Positions 1-9,030 of a DNA stretch of 64,000 nucleotides are shown one piece after another. Location: the NCBI RefSeq assembly GCF_003702045.1, contig NZ_RBTP01000061.1, positions 43,722 through 107,721 on the forward strand, in the 5' to 3' direction. Source of the stretch: Pseudomonas viridiflava. GTDB taxonomy: Bacteria > Pseudomonadota > Gammaproteobacteria > Pseudomonadales > Pseudomonadaceae. Within the stretch, counting starts at the first letter, position 1; the number at the start of each line of letters is the position of its first letter. Under the pieces are notes generated by a model, which worked only from the letters and a program-made list of their open reading frames with translations, had not been told where the DNA came from and did not search any database. The position numbers were made by a program, and so were the translations under genes.

Positions 1-2584
1 GCGGCGCAAGCTGGGTACGCGAATCACCTTGCGCGAGCTGTTCGACGCACCGACCGTGCGTGGCCTGGCTTCACTGGTCAATGCCAGCGCACCCAGCGAA
101 GCGCAATCGATTCCCAAGGCCAACCGGTCCGGCCGCTTGCCGCTGTCGTTTTCCCAGCAGCGCCTGTGGTTCCTCGATCATCTGGACCATGCCGCCGGTG
201 CGGCCTATCACTTGCCGATGGCATTGCAGCTGACCGGCACGCTGGACAAGGCCGCCTTGCAGGCCACCCTGGATCGTCTGGTTGCACGGCACGAAACCCT
301 GCGCACGCATTTTGAATTGGTGGAGGGCGAACCGGTGCAGAAAATCGCGCCGGCCGATACGCGCTTCCCGTTGCAGCAACAAGACCTTCGGCACCTGCCC
401 AGCGATGAGCGCACGGCGACCCTTAACCGCCTTGGTCAGGACAATGCCACGCAACTGTTTGATCTGACGACCGGACCGGTCCTGCGCGGTGACCTGTTGC
501 AGGTGGCGGATGAGGAGCATGTGCTGCTGATCACACTGCACCACATCGTGTCCGACGGTTGGTCCAACAGCGTACTGGCGCATGAAGTCAGTACGCTCTA
601 CAGCGCCTTCAGCCAAGGGCTCAAGGACCCGCTGCCAGCGCTGCCGTTGCAATACGTGGACTACGCGGCATGGCAACGGCAATCCCTCGACGGCCCGGCG
701 CTGCAAGCTCAGGTCGACTTCTGGCGCACGCACCTTGAAGGCGCGCCAGGCCTGCTGAACCTGCCCCTGGACCGTCAGCGGCCGGCGATCCAGAGCTACA
801 CCGGCGGTATCGTCGACTGTGTGTTCTCGCCAGAACTGAGTGCCGACCTGCGTGCGTTCAGTCAGGCGCAGGGCAGCACGCTGTTCATGGTGCTGCTGGC
901 GGGCTGGTCGGTGTTGATGACCCACCTCAGCGGCCAGCACGATGTGGTGGTCGGCACGCCGGTCGCCAACCGCCAGCGCCCGGAGCTGGAACCATTGATC
1001 GGTTTCTTCGCCAATACGCTGGCACTGCGCATCGCAACCGGGCGCGATACACGTCTGAGCGACATGCTGGCGCTCATCAAGGACCAGACACTGGCGGCTT
1101 ACAGCCATCAGGACCTGCCGTTCGAACAGGTGGTCAGCGCCCTGCAGCCGACCCGCAGCATGAGCCACAGCCCGCTGTTCCAGGTCATGTTGAGCCTGGA
1201 CAACACACCGCCCTCGGTGCTGCAACTGCCCGGCCTGCACGTCGAGTCGCTGGACAGCGCCCATCACACCACGCAGTTCGATCTGTCGTTGTCGCTGGTG
1301 GACAGCGGTGAACGTCTGGGCGGTAGCCTGCAATATGCCAGCGATCTGTTCGACGCCTCGACCGTGCAGAACATCGCACAGTTGTTTGCCAAGGTTCTGG
1401 AGAACCTGGTAACCGATGCGCGACAGTCGATTGGTCAGGTGCTGGACCATACGCCGACGCTGCCTCGCTCGGCCCACGCAACGCTGCCCGCTGAGTCTGT
1501 GGAGCAAGCGCCCCTTGACGTCCTGCCGTACGAAGCGCCTCAGGGAGAAACGGAAATTGCTCTGGCCAACTTGTGGAAGGAGCTGCTTAAGCTGGAGACG
1601 GTCAGCCGCCATGACGATTTCTTCAAACTGGGCGGTATTTCTCTGATGGCCGTGCAAATGGCCTCGCGCTTGCGCAAGGTCCTCGGCAAACCGATTGCAG
1701 TCCGTGATCTGTTCGTCGAGCCGACCATCGCAGGTTTCGCTCGGACACTGGACGGTCAGACACGTCCGGGCCAGCACAGCAACCTGGTGCCCATCCGCCG
1801 TACCGGTACGCAACGTCCACTGTTCATGGTTCACCCTCTGGGTGGCGAGGTGCAGTACGTGCGGGATCTGGCGCCTGTGCTCGACCCACAGGTGCCGCTC
1901 TACGGCCTGGCCGCCAGTGGACGGGTTGCCGGAGAAGCGCCGCAATTCGAGGTGTCAGGCATGGCCTCGCATTACCTGGCGGCTATTCGTCAAGTCCAGC
2001 CACAGGGGCCTTACCGGATCGGCGGCTGGTCTGCCGGTGGCCTGATCGCTTATGAAATGGCCCGCCAGTTGCTGTCCAGCGGCGAGCAGGTGGAGTTCCT
2101 CGGTATCATCGACACCTCCACGCGGCCTGAACAGCAAACATCGGAGTCCTTGAGCGAAGGACAATTCCTGATGGACTGGCTCAGCGGCCCTCTCGATCCC
2201 GAGGTTCGCCAACGCCTGAACGCGCTGGCGCAGGCAGATGCCATCGACGCCATGCTGGCGCTGTGCATCACGCACCGTCTGTTGCCGGAGGAACTGCCAC
2301 AGGATGTCGATGCCAGCCTGTTACGCGGTCACCTGGCGGTGGCCTATGCGATTCGTCAGGCAATCAGCGCTTACGTCAGCACCCCCGCCCCGGTCACGGT
2401 GACGCTGTTCACCGCCAGTGGTCAGGAACGCAAGGACCCGCTGCTGGGTTGGGGGGATCTGCTTGAAACCCCGGTCAGCGTTACGGCGCTTCCAGGCACC
2501 CATGACACGCTGGTCAAGGCGCCTCACGTCGAGGCGTTGGGACAGGCGATTTCGCTGGCGCTTAAAGGTGGGACTGTTTCATAA
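1..2584 (+). CDS. Nonribosomal peptide synthetase, 3' end: (T)-C-T-TE (5' partial)
   Basis: The reading frame is open from base 2, so the gene begins left of the window; the first residues (RRKLGTRITLRELFD) look like the tail of a preceding carrier (T) domain. A condensation domain follows at about residues 45-480, with active site HHIVSDGW near residue 180, YVDYAAWQ, an IGFFANTLALR motif and HQDLPFEQVV. A T domain has FFKLGGISL (phosphopantetheine Ser near residue 545). A type I thioesterase has GWSAG near residue 675 and a GTHDT histidine near residue 833. No adenylation domain lies between this C and T domain, so the last residue must be loaded in trans or the module condenses or releases without its own monomer. 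SyrE of syringomycin synthesis ends in the same C-T-TE order, but no syrB/syrC-like genes are visible here and I do not claim identity. A strong hairpin follows 6 nt after the TAA stop. Confidence 0.9.
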   Translation, partial: RRKLGTRITLRELFDAPTVRGLASLVNASAPSEAQSIPKANRSGRLPLSFSQQRLWFLDHLDHAAGAAYHLPMALQLTGTLDKAALQATLDRLVARHETLRTHFELVEGEPVQKIAPADTRFPLQQQDLRHLPSDERTATLNRLGQDNATQLFDLTTGPVLRGDLLQVADEEHVLLITLHHIVSDGWSNSVLAHEVSTLYSAFSQGLKDPLPALPLQYVDYAAWQRQSLDGPALQAQVDFWRTHLEGAPGLLNLPLDRQRPAIQSYTGGIVDCVFSPELSADLRAFSQAQGSTLFMVLLAGWSVLMTHLSGQHDVVVGTPVANRQRPELEPLIGFFANTLALRIATGRDTRLSDMLALIKDQTLAAYSHQDLPFEQVVSALQPTRSMSHSPLFQVMLSLDNTPPSVLQLPGLHVESLDSAHHTTQFDLSLSLVDSGERLGGSLQYASDLFDASTVQNIAQLFAKVLENLVTDARQSIGQVLDHTPTLPRSAHATLPAESVEQAPLDVLPYEAPQGETEIALANLWKELLKLETVSRHDDFFKLGGISLMAVQMASRLRKVLGKPIAVRDLFVEPTIAGFARTLDGQTRPGQHSNLVPIRRTGTQRPLFMVHPLGGEVQYVRDLAPVLDPQVPLYGLAASGRVAGEAPQFEVSGMASHYLAAIRQVQPQGPYRIGGWSAGGLIAYEMARQLLSSGEQVEFLGIIDTSTRPEQQTSESLSEGQFLMDWLSGPLDPEVRQRLNALAQADAIDAMLALCITHRLLPEELPQDVDASLLRGHLAVAYAIRQAISAYVSTPAPVTVTLFTASGQERKDPLLGWGDLLETPVSVTALPGTHDTLVKAPHVEALGQAISLALKGGTVS

Positions 2585-2590
2585 CGGGAG

Positions 2591-2622
2591 AGACGGCGCT
2601 GTGTGCTGACACAGCGCTGTCT
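2591..2622 (+). terminator. Hairpin terminator after the NRPS gene
   Basis: A 14-bp stem (AGACGGCGCTGTGT pairing with ACACAGCGCTGTCT, one G-T pair) closes a GCTG loop 6 nt after the stop codon. The following T tract is short. Confidence 0.7.
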
Positions 2623-2848
2623 TGCATCAAAAGCAGGAGTGACGGGTTCTGGCGGCCATCGGACGACTGGATTTGTCAGCTGTCTTGCTCGTGACTGACA
2701 TGACGCCGTCGCCGGCAAGCCGCCCCTTTTCAAACAGCCTGTCATCCGCTTTGGATGTACAGGCCTTTTCGCGGACAAGTCAGTCGGTTCCCACAATTCC
2801 GTTTTTGCTACCCAATAACGCCTCGTCAGAGGTGTAAGGCTGAGTCTG

Positions 2849-4189
2849 TCAGAAGTCTGCGACCTTTCCCCACGACGATTGCTTGAAACGGTCGGGATGG
2901 TAGGGCCGCGGGTCCACGATGGGTGTGACGTCGCTGACGATGTCGGCAATCAGGTGCCCAGCGCCCGGCCCGATACCGAAACCATGACCACTGAATCCAG
3001 ATGCCAGCACCAGCCCCGGCAGGCTGGCCACTTCGCCGATACCCGGAACGCCATCAGGCGTGCTGTCCACATACCCTGCCCACGCCGCGTTCACAGAGGA
3101 GCCCTTCAGCGCTGGCACCAGTTCCTGCGCGCGCTTGTAGGTCAGAGCCACGGCCGAAGCGTCAGCCCTGGGGTCGAGAATTCGCATTTTTTCCATTGGC
3201 GTTGGTTGGTCCAGGCTCCAGCGCTTCCAGCTTTCATGGCCTGCTCGGATGCCGTCTAGACCGCCGGGCGCCAGATTGCGCCATCTGCGCTGAAACATCG
3301 GTAGAAACTGCGCAGCGAAACCGAGCAGCTGAGGTGTTGGATCAACACGCCCTCTTCCGCTGATGGCCAATGTATAGCTACCATCGAACCGTCGTGTCAT
3401 GGACACGCCAGACGTGTGCAGCGCACCGGGTATCTCATCGCTTGGCGCAGAGACCGAGAGCACGGTCTGACGAATCGTGGCCTGGGGAAAACGAATGCCG
3501 TACTGGCGACAGAACGACGACGCCCAGGCACCTGCCGCCAGCACCGCGACCGGGGTGCGGATGACGCCTTTCTCGGTCACGACCGCAGACACCCGCCCAC
3601 CTTCGGTTTCGATACCACGGACCGCACACCCTTGATGCACGGTACTCCCTAAAGCCATGATGGCACGGGCGACAGCGGGCGCTGCGCGGGAGGGGTCTGC
3701 GGTGCCGTCAGAAGGCGCGAAAACCCCGCCTTTCCATTGTTTGCCGGTCGCCCTTCCATGCTCGGCAGCCTGCTGAGCGGTCAACATGCGGGTGTCGACA
3801 TTGACCGTGCGTGCAAACTCCCCCCAGCGCGCCCAGCCGGCAATTTCCTTTTCATCATTGCTGAGGTAAAGCAAACCGCAGCGGCTGAAACCCGTCTGTT
3901 CGCCGGTTTCGGCGCCGAATTGCTCCCACAACTCCAGGGCCTTGGTGGCCATCGGCAGCTCACGTGCATCGCGGTTCTGCTGACGGCACCAGCCCCAGTT
4001 GCGGCTCGACTGTTCAGCGCCAATGCGCCCTTTTTCAATCAGGGCGACTTTCAGGCCGCGCTTGGCAAGGTAATAGGCGGTAAAGGAACCAATGATGCCG
4101 CCGCCGATCACGACCACGTCGGCTTGCGTCGGCAACTCAGGGGACGTTTCTATGGCGGTTAACGGTGCGGGCATGTTCAGAAGGTCCAT
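2849..4189 (-). CDS. FAD-dependent oxidoreductase of the DadA/D-amino-acid oxidase fold
   Basis: The 446-residue protein has an N-terminal dinucleotide-binding motif (VVVIGGGIIGSFTAYYLAKRG, then VALIEKGRIG) at about residues 25-55. The segment EQSSRNWGWCRQQNRD near residue 60 is typical of the SSRNWG-type amine/amino-acid oxidases of the DAO superfamily. A C-terminal GFSGHGFGIGPGAGHLIADIV segment closes the FAD site. By family it would oxidise an amine, an N-substituted glycine or a D-amino acid; the substrate cannot be read from sequence. It converges on the NRPS gene and is not in its operon. An internal ATG (MPAPLTAIE, base 4174) is an alternative start; neither has a strong ribosome binding site. 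Confidence 0.8.
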   Translation of the reverse strand: MDLLNMPAPLTAIETSPELPTQADVVVIGGGIIGSFTAYYLAKRGLKVALIEKGRIGAEQSSRNWGWCRQQNRDARELPMATKALELWEQFGAETGEQTGFSRCGLLYLSNDEKEIAGWARWGEFARTVNVDTRMLTAQQAAEHGRATGKQWKGGVFAPSDGTADPSRAAPAVARAIMALGSTVHQGCAVRGIETEGGRVSAVVTEKGVIRTPVAVLAAGAWASSFCRQYGIRFPQATIRQTVLSVSAPSDEIPGALHTSGVSMTRRFDGSYTLAISGRGRVDPTPQLLGFAAQFLPMFQRRWRNLAPGGLDGIRAGHESWKRWSLDQPTPMEKMRILDPRADASAVALTYKRAQELVPALKGSSVNAAWAGYVDSTPDGVPGIGEVASLPGLVLASGFSGHGFGIGPGAGHLIADIVSDVTPIVDPRPYHPDRFKQSSWGKVADF

Positions 4190-4492
4190 TCAAGGCATAC
4201 GTACATGGGCGTGTTGCATTACCGATCTATTACACCACCACAGCGCCACGCATAAATGCTTGAAAATGGCCGCCATCTATCACGATTCACCGTTTAGCAG
4301 GCCTGTCTCGGCAGACTTTGCCGATGAGCAACGAGTCGCGCTATCGCGAACACCCGGTTTTTAACTGTCTGTGTGCAAACGACGCTTTTTATTGCTGTCG
4401 TCTTCGATCCTCTTATCGAAGATACTGCGGCAGGACAGTGATGCTATAGATGAAGCATTTCCCCTCGCTCTTGAACGGAATCAAACACTGCA
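4190..4492. other. Divergent intergenic region, about 300 bp
   Basis: It separates the minus-strand oxidase from the plus-strand secreted-protein gene and should hold both promoters. I could not pick out convincing hexamers or repeats. Confidence 0.4.
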
Positions 4493-5235
4493 ATGCTCAA
4501 ACTCGCCGCTGTGCCGCTACTCATCCTTCCCCTGTTCGCTGTTGCCGACTGCACGGATCAACTGGATAACTGGGCCAGAACCATCAAGCCCGAGCTGAAA
4601 TTTGATCGCGAACGAGCGGTCTGCAAGGTTAATCCAGCCAACGCTAGCCAGACGCTGGCGGCCCTGCCGTTTGCAGAGAGCGTCACCGCAGACGGCGAGG
4701 GCGATTATGGGCTTGCCGTACTCGTGGCAAATACGACGAGCAGCAAGATCATCGCCCAGCATTATCAAAGTGCAGCGATCAGCTCAGACGCTATTTTTTT
4801 GACGATCTGACACTGGACACCGCGCGCTATCAGCTTGCACCGAAGCTGCGAGCCTTTGGAGTCAGGGTGGCTCTTCGAAATTCATCCCGAGTTGTGACGG
4901 TGAGCAGCACACTTCTGAATCTTTATCTATTTGAGGGTAAAACGTTACGTCCGGTGATGAATGCGCTGGAAGTCAGCAGGTATAACGGTGAGTCCGACGG
5001 AATGTGCGATGGTCAGTTCAGCGAGACCCAACGTACGCTATCAATAGCAAACACAGGCATGAATGGAATGGCCAATCTACAAATAGACGCACGTGTCGTT
5101 AAGACACAGAACAAGGTCAAGGGCGAAGAATGCGAAAGCACCGACAGCGAACCTGTCGCGTCCAGGACGATTTTGAAATACGACAAAGACCACTATGAAG
5201 TACCGAGTGAGTTGTCATTTTTAGGGTCCTTATAA
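4493..5235 (+). pseudogene. Secreted protein of unknown function, interrupted by a -1 frameshift in a T tract
   Basis: The first part (4493-4810) starts with a signal peptide (MLKLAAVPLLILPLFAVADC) and runs to a stop just after a run of seven T (4794-4800). The second part stays open in another frame from there to 5235: reading on from base 4801 gives DDLTLDTARYQLAPKLRAF and then the segment after base 4867. Adding one T restores a continuous protein through ...SSDAIFFDDLTLD... of about 247 residues with several Cys. I do not recognise the family. The break may be a true mutation, slippage-based phase variation or a sequencing error in the homopolymer. Confidence 0.65.
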
Positions 5236-5446
5236 AGCATGCACGGCTCCCCCGTAGAGGTCGGTTGCCGGGCGATGTTCAACTCCCATTCAATCCCCTC
5301 GCCCAGACTGCCCTGCTGGTGTCCTGGAGTCAGCGATCCAGAAGAGTGCCCATCCATCACACTCAGGGCCGCATGGGTCAGCCGGCCGCTTTGCGCGGCT
5401 TGAGAGTCGTGCCCGGCGTATCGCGGATTTTCGCGACATAGCATGG

Positions 5447-7756
5447 CTACAGACGAACTGCCATAGTGACGAACGCACTCCGTGGGTTGCCCACTTGGAG
5501 GATCTGCAGATCGCCCGTCGGGTCGCTCGCGGCACTGGCGTCGGTGTTCAGGGTCGAGATGTAGCGTTTGTCGAACAGGTTCACCACGTTCAGCGATACC
5601 GTGGTGTCCTTGACGGCACCCAACTTGCCGAAGTCATAGCCCAGGGTCGTGTTGGCCAGCCAATAGCCCGCGACGCTCGAATCGTTGGTGTAGGTGTAGT
5701 AACGCTTGCTCATGTAGCTGCCCTGCAAGCCTGCGTTCCATTGCTGCCAGCGCCAGTCCAGGCTACTGGAATACATCAATTTGGGGGTGTCGACGACGGT
5801 TTTGCCTTTGACATGCACCGTGTCGGCACCGCTCTGGTAGTCATCATCGTACGTGCTTCGGTTATAGGACGCCGAGTTGGACCAGCGCCAGTTTTCATCA
5901 GGGGTCAGCGCGAAGGTCAACTCAGCGCCCCTGCTGGTGACCGAGCCAACGTTGGCCACGCTGTTCTGGCAAATCACGATGCCGGTGCAATTGGTAATTG
6001 CCACTAGACGATTGTCGAATTTGGTGTTGTAGACCGCCGCCGAGGTCGAGTACAGCGGATTGCTGCGGCGCACGCCGACCTCAACGGTCTTGGAGGTTTC
6101 CGGCTTGAGGTTCTTGAACCCGCCCGCCGCGTCGACGGCGACTTGCGTGGTGAAAAACGGGCTGTAACCGCTACTGGGGAACGCGGCAATATTTTCGGAA
6201 TACGAGGTGAACACCTCGTCCTGATCATTGAGTTTGTATGTTGCGCCCAACTGCGGCAGGAAACGATCACGTGCTTCCAGCGAGCCACTGGCATAACCGC
6301 CGCCCTTGCCTTCTGCGGTCGAGGTGGTGACCGTATTTTTTGCACCGAACTCCAGCTTCAGTCGGTCGTCCAGCAAGGTGTAGCTGTCGCGCAGATAGAA
6401 CTGCCGCGTCAGGTCGTTGTAGTCCTGGGCAAGGACGGTTGCGACCTGTGGCAAACCTTTGGTTTTCACAATGTTGTTCTGCGGTGCGGTCCCGGTCGGG
6501 TCGAATAGATAACGGCCAATGTCGCTCTTGTTCGACTGAATCCAGAATCCGCCTTGAATCTCATGCTGGCCGAGGAAATACGTCAGCGATGTCTGAAAAC
6601 CCGACCGGTTGATGCCATAGACCGTGCTGCGAATGGAGTTGGTGGGCACAGTGGTGGTGCCGTTGGTGAAGACAAACGGGTAGTAGGAATTGCCGCGGCC
6701 CGAGTCGTGGTGGTGATAAACCGCCGCGTCCAGCAGCAGATCATCGCTGAGCGAGAAATTGCCGCTCAGGATGTCCAGTTCATCGTCACGCAGGCTGCTG
6801 CCGTTGTAGGTCGCATCCCCTGCACGGGTAACACCGCCGGTAAAGATGCCATTGGCCGCATTCACGGCGCGCGTCCAGTCAGGCGTGTAATAGCTCCAGT
6901 TGTAGCCCAACCGCTGAATAATGCTGCTCGACAGGGACGGCAAACTGGCCTCGTTGTGGGACGAGGTGCTGTGAAAGAAACTCACGCGGTTGCCGCCAAA
7001 ATCGTAGGTGACCTTGGCGTTTATAGCGTCCGATTCCTGGGGGTTGTCGTGGCCTTTCCAGGCATCGGCGTCGTACGTTTCTCCGGAAATGTAAGCAGCC
7101 AGACCGTTGTATTCGCCGGTGTCGATTCGCGCGAACGTACGCTTGGTTTTGTAATCGCCCAGCGTCTGCGACAGCCGTGCACCGAACTCCTTGTCGGGGT
7201 TTGCGCTGGTGAAAGCAATCGTACCGCCCAGATTGCTGTTCGAGGCGGTGCCCAGTGCGCCAATACCGGCCGCCACTTCACTGTCGGCGATGTTTTCGGC
7301 AATGATCGCCCGGGTAATGCTCAGACCATTGAAGTTGGCAAAGCTCATGTTGCCCAGCGTGACGCCATCCAGCGTGTAGCCCAAGTGGTGCATATCGAAG
7401 CCGCGCAAACTGATGCGCTGGCTGCTCTCTTCCCGCCCCAGCGGGTCGCCCGATTGAAAACTGACCCCAGCCAGACGCTGCAGAACTTTCATCGGGTTCG
7501 TGGCGGCCGAATACGCCTTAATGTCCTCGTCACTCACGCGCTGCACCTGGCGTGTTTCGCCCTGGCCGATCACCGAAACCGTACCCAGCGTGGCGTCAGT
7601 GGCGTCAGTGACGCCGGAAACCGGTTCCTCGGTTGAGGCGGTCGGCGTCGCGGCGTCCTGCGCGTAGGTCGACAGACTTAACGCGTGCAAACCAATCAGT
7701 AGCACCAGCCGTCGGAGCGGAAAACGTGACGCGTGCGTGGTCGATGACGTGATCAT
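5447..7756 (-). CDS. TonB-dependent outer-membrane receptor
   Basis: The 769-residue protein has a signal peptide ending near TYAQDA (residue 34), a possible TonB box (LGTVSVIG, about residue 58) and a plug domain. The plug includes NPMKVLQRLAGVSFQSGDP, RISLRGFDMHHLGYTLDGV and SNLGGTIAFTSANP. A long beta-barrel follows with NLFDKRY and the terminal strand SAFVTMAVRL. It ends in Leu rather than the usual Phe. There is no N-terminal STN signalling domain, unlike the achromobactin receptor in this window. The substrate is unknown; iron chelates are common for the family. An ExbD-like gene lies 72 nt upstream on the same strand. Confidence 0.88.
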   Translation of the reverse strand: MITSSTTHASRFPLRRLVLLIGLHALSLSTYAQDAATPTASTEEPVSGVTDATDATLGTVSVIGQGETRQVQRVSDEDIKAYSAATNPMKVLQRLAGVSFQSGDPLGREESSQRISLRGFDMHHLGYTLDGVTLGNMSFANFNGLSITRAIIAENIADSEVAAGIGALGTASNSNLGGTIAFTSANPDKEFGARLSQTLGDYKTKRTFARIDTGEYNGLAAYISGETYDADAWKGHDNPQESDAINAKVTYDFGGNRVSFFHSTSSHNEASLPSLSSSIIQRLGYNWSYYTPDWTRAVNAANGIFTGGVTRAGDATYNGSSLRDDELDILSGNFSLSDDLLLDAAVYHHHDSGRGNSYYPFVFTNGTTTVPTNSIRSTVYGINRSGFQTSLTYFLGQHEIQGGFWIQSNKSDIGRYLFDPTGTAPQNNIVKTKGLPQVATVLAQDYNDLTRQFYLRDSYTLLDDRLKLEFGAKNTVTTSTAEGKGGGYASGSLEARDRFLPQLGATYKLNDQDEVFTSYSENIAAFPSSGYSPFFTTQVAVDAAGGFKNLKPETSKTVEVGVRRSNPLYSTSAAVYNTKFDNRLVAITNCTGIVICQNSVANVGSVTSRGAELTFALTPDENWRWSNSASYNRSTYDDDYQSGADTVHVKGKTVVDTPKLMYSSSLDWRWQQWNAGLQGSYMSKRYYTYTNDSSVAGYWLANTTLGYDFGKLGAVKDTTVSLNVVNLFDKRYISTLNTDASAASDPTGDLQILQVGNPRSAFVTMAVRL

Positions 7757-7828
7757 GAGAGGGCTTCCAGGACGTAATGAGTCGACAGGTTTTGGCCTGC
7801 GTTAAGGCTGGCCGGGATTTTTATGGCT

Positions 7829-8221
7829 TCATGGGCTTTCAGTAATCACTGCCAGGCGTGTGATGCCGGATCGCTGCACATCTGCCAATACGCGGGCGAC
7901 TCGTCCGTAGTCGGTTGCCGTATCGGCGCGCAGGGTCAGCGCGACCTCCGGGTCTCGTGTATGCAGGTTCTGCAGGGCGTCTGGTAGTTGCTCCTCGACC
8001 AGAGGCTCGCCATCGACAAACAGACTGCCGGTGGCATCGATACTGATCGCAACCGGCTTTGCGTCATCAAGGGGCGGTGGGTTGTTCAGGTAACCGGCGC
8101 GGCCAATGGGCGCGGCGGGCTTTTCGGAGGTAGGCGTTGCCCGGTTGGGTGCCGGAGCGTGTTCGCAAAATTGCTGCGGCGGACGTCTGGATGAAAGTAA
8201 CGCAGGCATAGCATCACCCAT
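7829..8221 (-). CDS. ExbD/TolR-like periplasmic domain without a membrane anchor (probably 5'-truncated)
   Basis: Residues 58-130 match the periplasmic half of ExbD: KPVAISIDATGSLFVDGEPL, EVALTLRADTATDYGRVA, VLADVQRSGITRLAVITES. ExbD normally begins with a short cytoplasmic tail and one transmembrane helix carrying an essential Asp. Here the first 57 residues are a Pro/Ala/Arg-rich stretch with no hydrophobic helix, and no missing helix is apparent in the other frames upstream. No exbB or tonB is adjacent. It most likely is a decayed exbD, possibly cotranscribed with the downstream receptor, though a soluble decoy cannot be excluded. A second in-frame ATG gives MPALLSS (base 8209). Confidence 0.6.
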   Translation of the reverse strand: MGDAMPALLSSRRPPQQFCEHAPAPNRATPTSEKPAAPIGRAGYLNNPPPLDDAKPVAISIDATGSLFVDGEPLVEEQLPDALQNLHTRDPEVALTLRADTATDYGRVARVLADVQRSGITRLAVITESP

Positions 8222-9030
8222 TCAAGGCGGAGCACCTAAGAGACGGCACGTCTAAAAGTTGGGCGATGCTACTACGAGGTTTATGCAGTTAATGTGACGA
8301 GGCAGGAACTTGCTATTAAGTTTCATCTTACAGGGTGGTGGCCCGTTAGCATTAACTTTATATGCTCAATATCATTTATGGTGCCACGCCAAAAAGTGCC
8401 AGAGCGTGATGTTTTTATATTGCCATTGAGCGCTTTAATAGCCGTCATCGGTAATGACGTATGTACGATCACGTACAAGGCCTTCAGGTGAGTATCACAT
8501 CAGTCATGCAGTGCCGGCGGCGGCTCTGGCCTGTTATCGCTTCCACATAATGCGCCGCTAACGCCTAAGTCATCCAGCCAGAACAGCCATTTAACAGGGC
8601 CTGATTAAACCGGCGCTGTTAATAAACCTGTTGGCGATGCATGAATGGACACTGCTCGCCGGAAACAGTCCACCGTCTTGAAATCTGACGGTACTTAGTC
8701 GATATGACAGATTGAGGACGTCATTTCCCAAGGTATATTGATGTGGCCTTGACAGTACCCCGCACAGAGGTAAGTAACTCCCATTAAATAAAGACTGACT
8801 CACTAGAGACCCCTGCTCACGGATCCAATAGACGGGTTATTGATCGGCCCAACGTCTTGCTGTTTCGCCCCAGCGCCATCCTGGCCGGCGCATGATCTGA
8901 CGGGCGTTCCAGCCACAGGGCACCCGTCTGCCAACAACGGAAACTCACTGAATTTACCGGATTCATCCATGACTAAAACCTGTGGGTTTTTCCGGCAAGT
9001 CACGTGATGTACAGGCAGGAGCATGCGCAG
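8222..9030. other. Gene-poor, partly AT-rich intergenic region
   Basis: About 800 bp without a convincing gene. The part from about 8285 to 8480 is clearly richer in A/T than its surroundings. It holds two adjacent inverted repeats: CGTCAT-CGGTA-ATGACG (8443-8459) and TGTACG-ATCA-CGTACA (8462-8477). Short open frames here (for example 8294-8491) have no recognisable features. Confidence 0.45.

Noticed and set aside
71..1945. 624-residue open frame antisense to the first NRPS
   Set aside because: Low-complexity, Arg/Gln-rich translation with no family features; a typical shadow of high-G+C NRPS coding sequence.
1..2584. Identification of the first NRPS as SyrE (syringomycin synthetase)
   Set aside because: The C-T-TE ending is similar, but the expected syr regulators and syrB/syrC genes are not in the window and the rest of the gene is not visible.
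6554..7636. 360-residue open frame antisense to the TonB receptor
   Set aside because: Val/Arg-rich shadow of the receptor gene with no domain features.
8294..8491. 65-codon open frame in the AT-rich region
   Set aside because: No ribosome binding site, no recognisable motif and unusual composition; not enough to call a gene.
8591..8803. 70-codon minus-strand frame before the YjdF-like gene
   Set aside because: No family resemblance or start signal; may be degenerate DNA.
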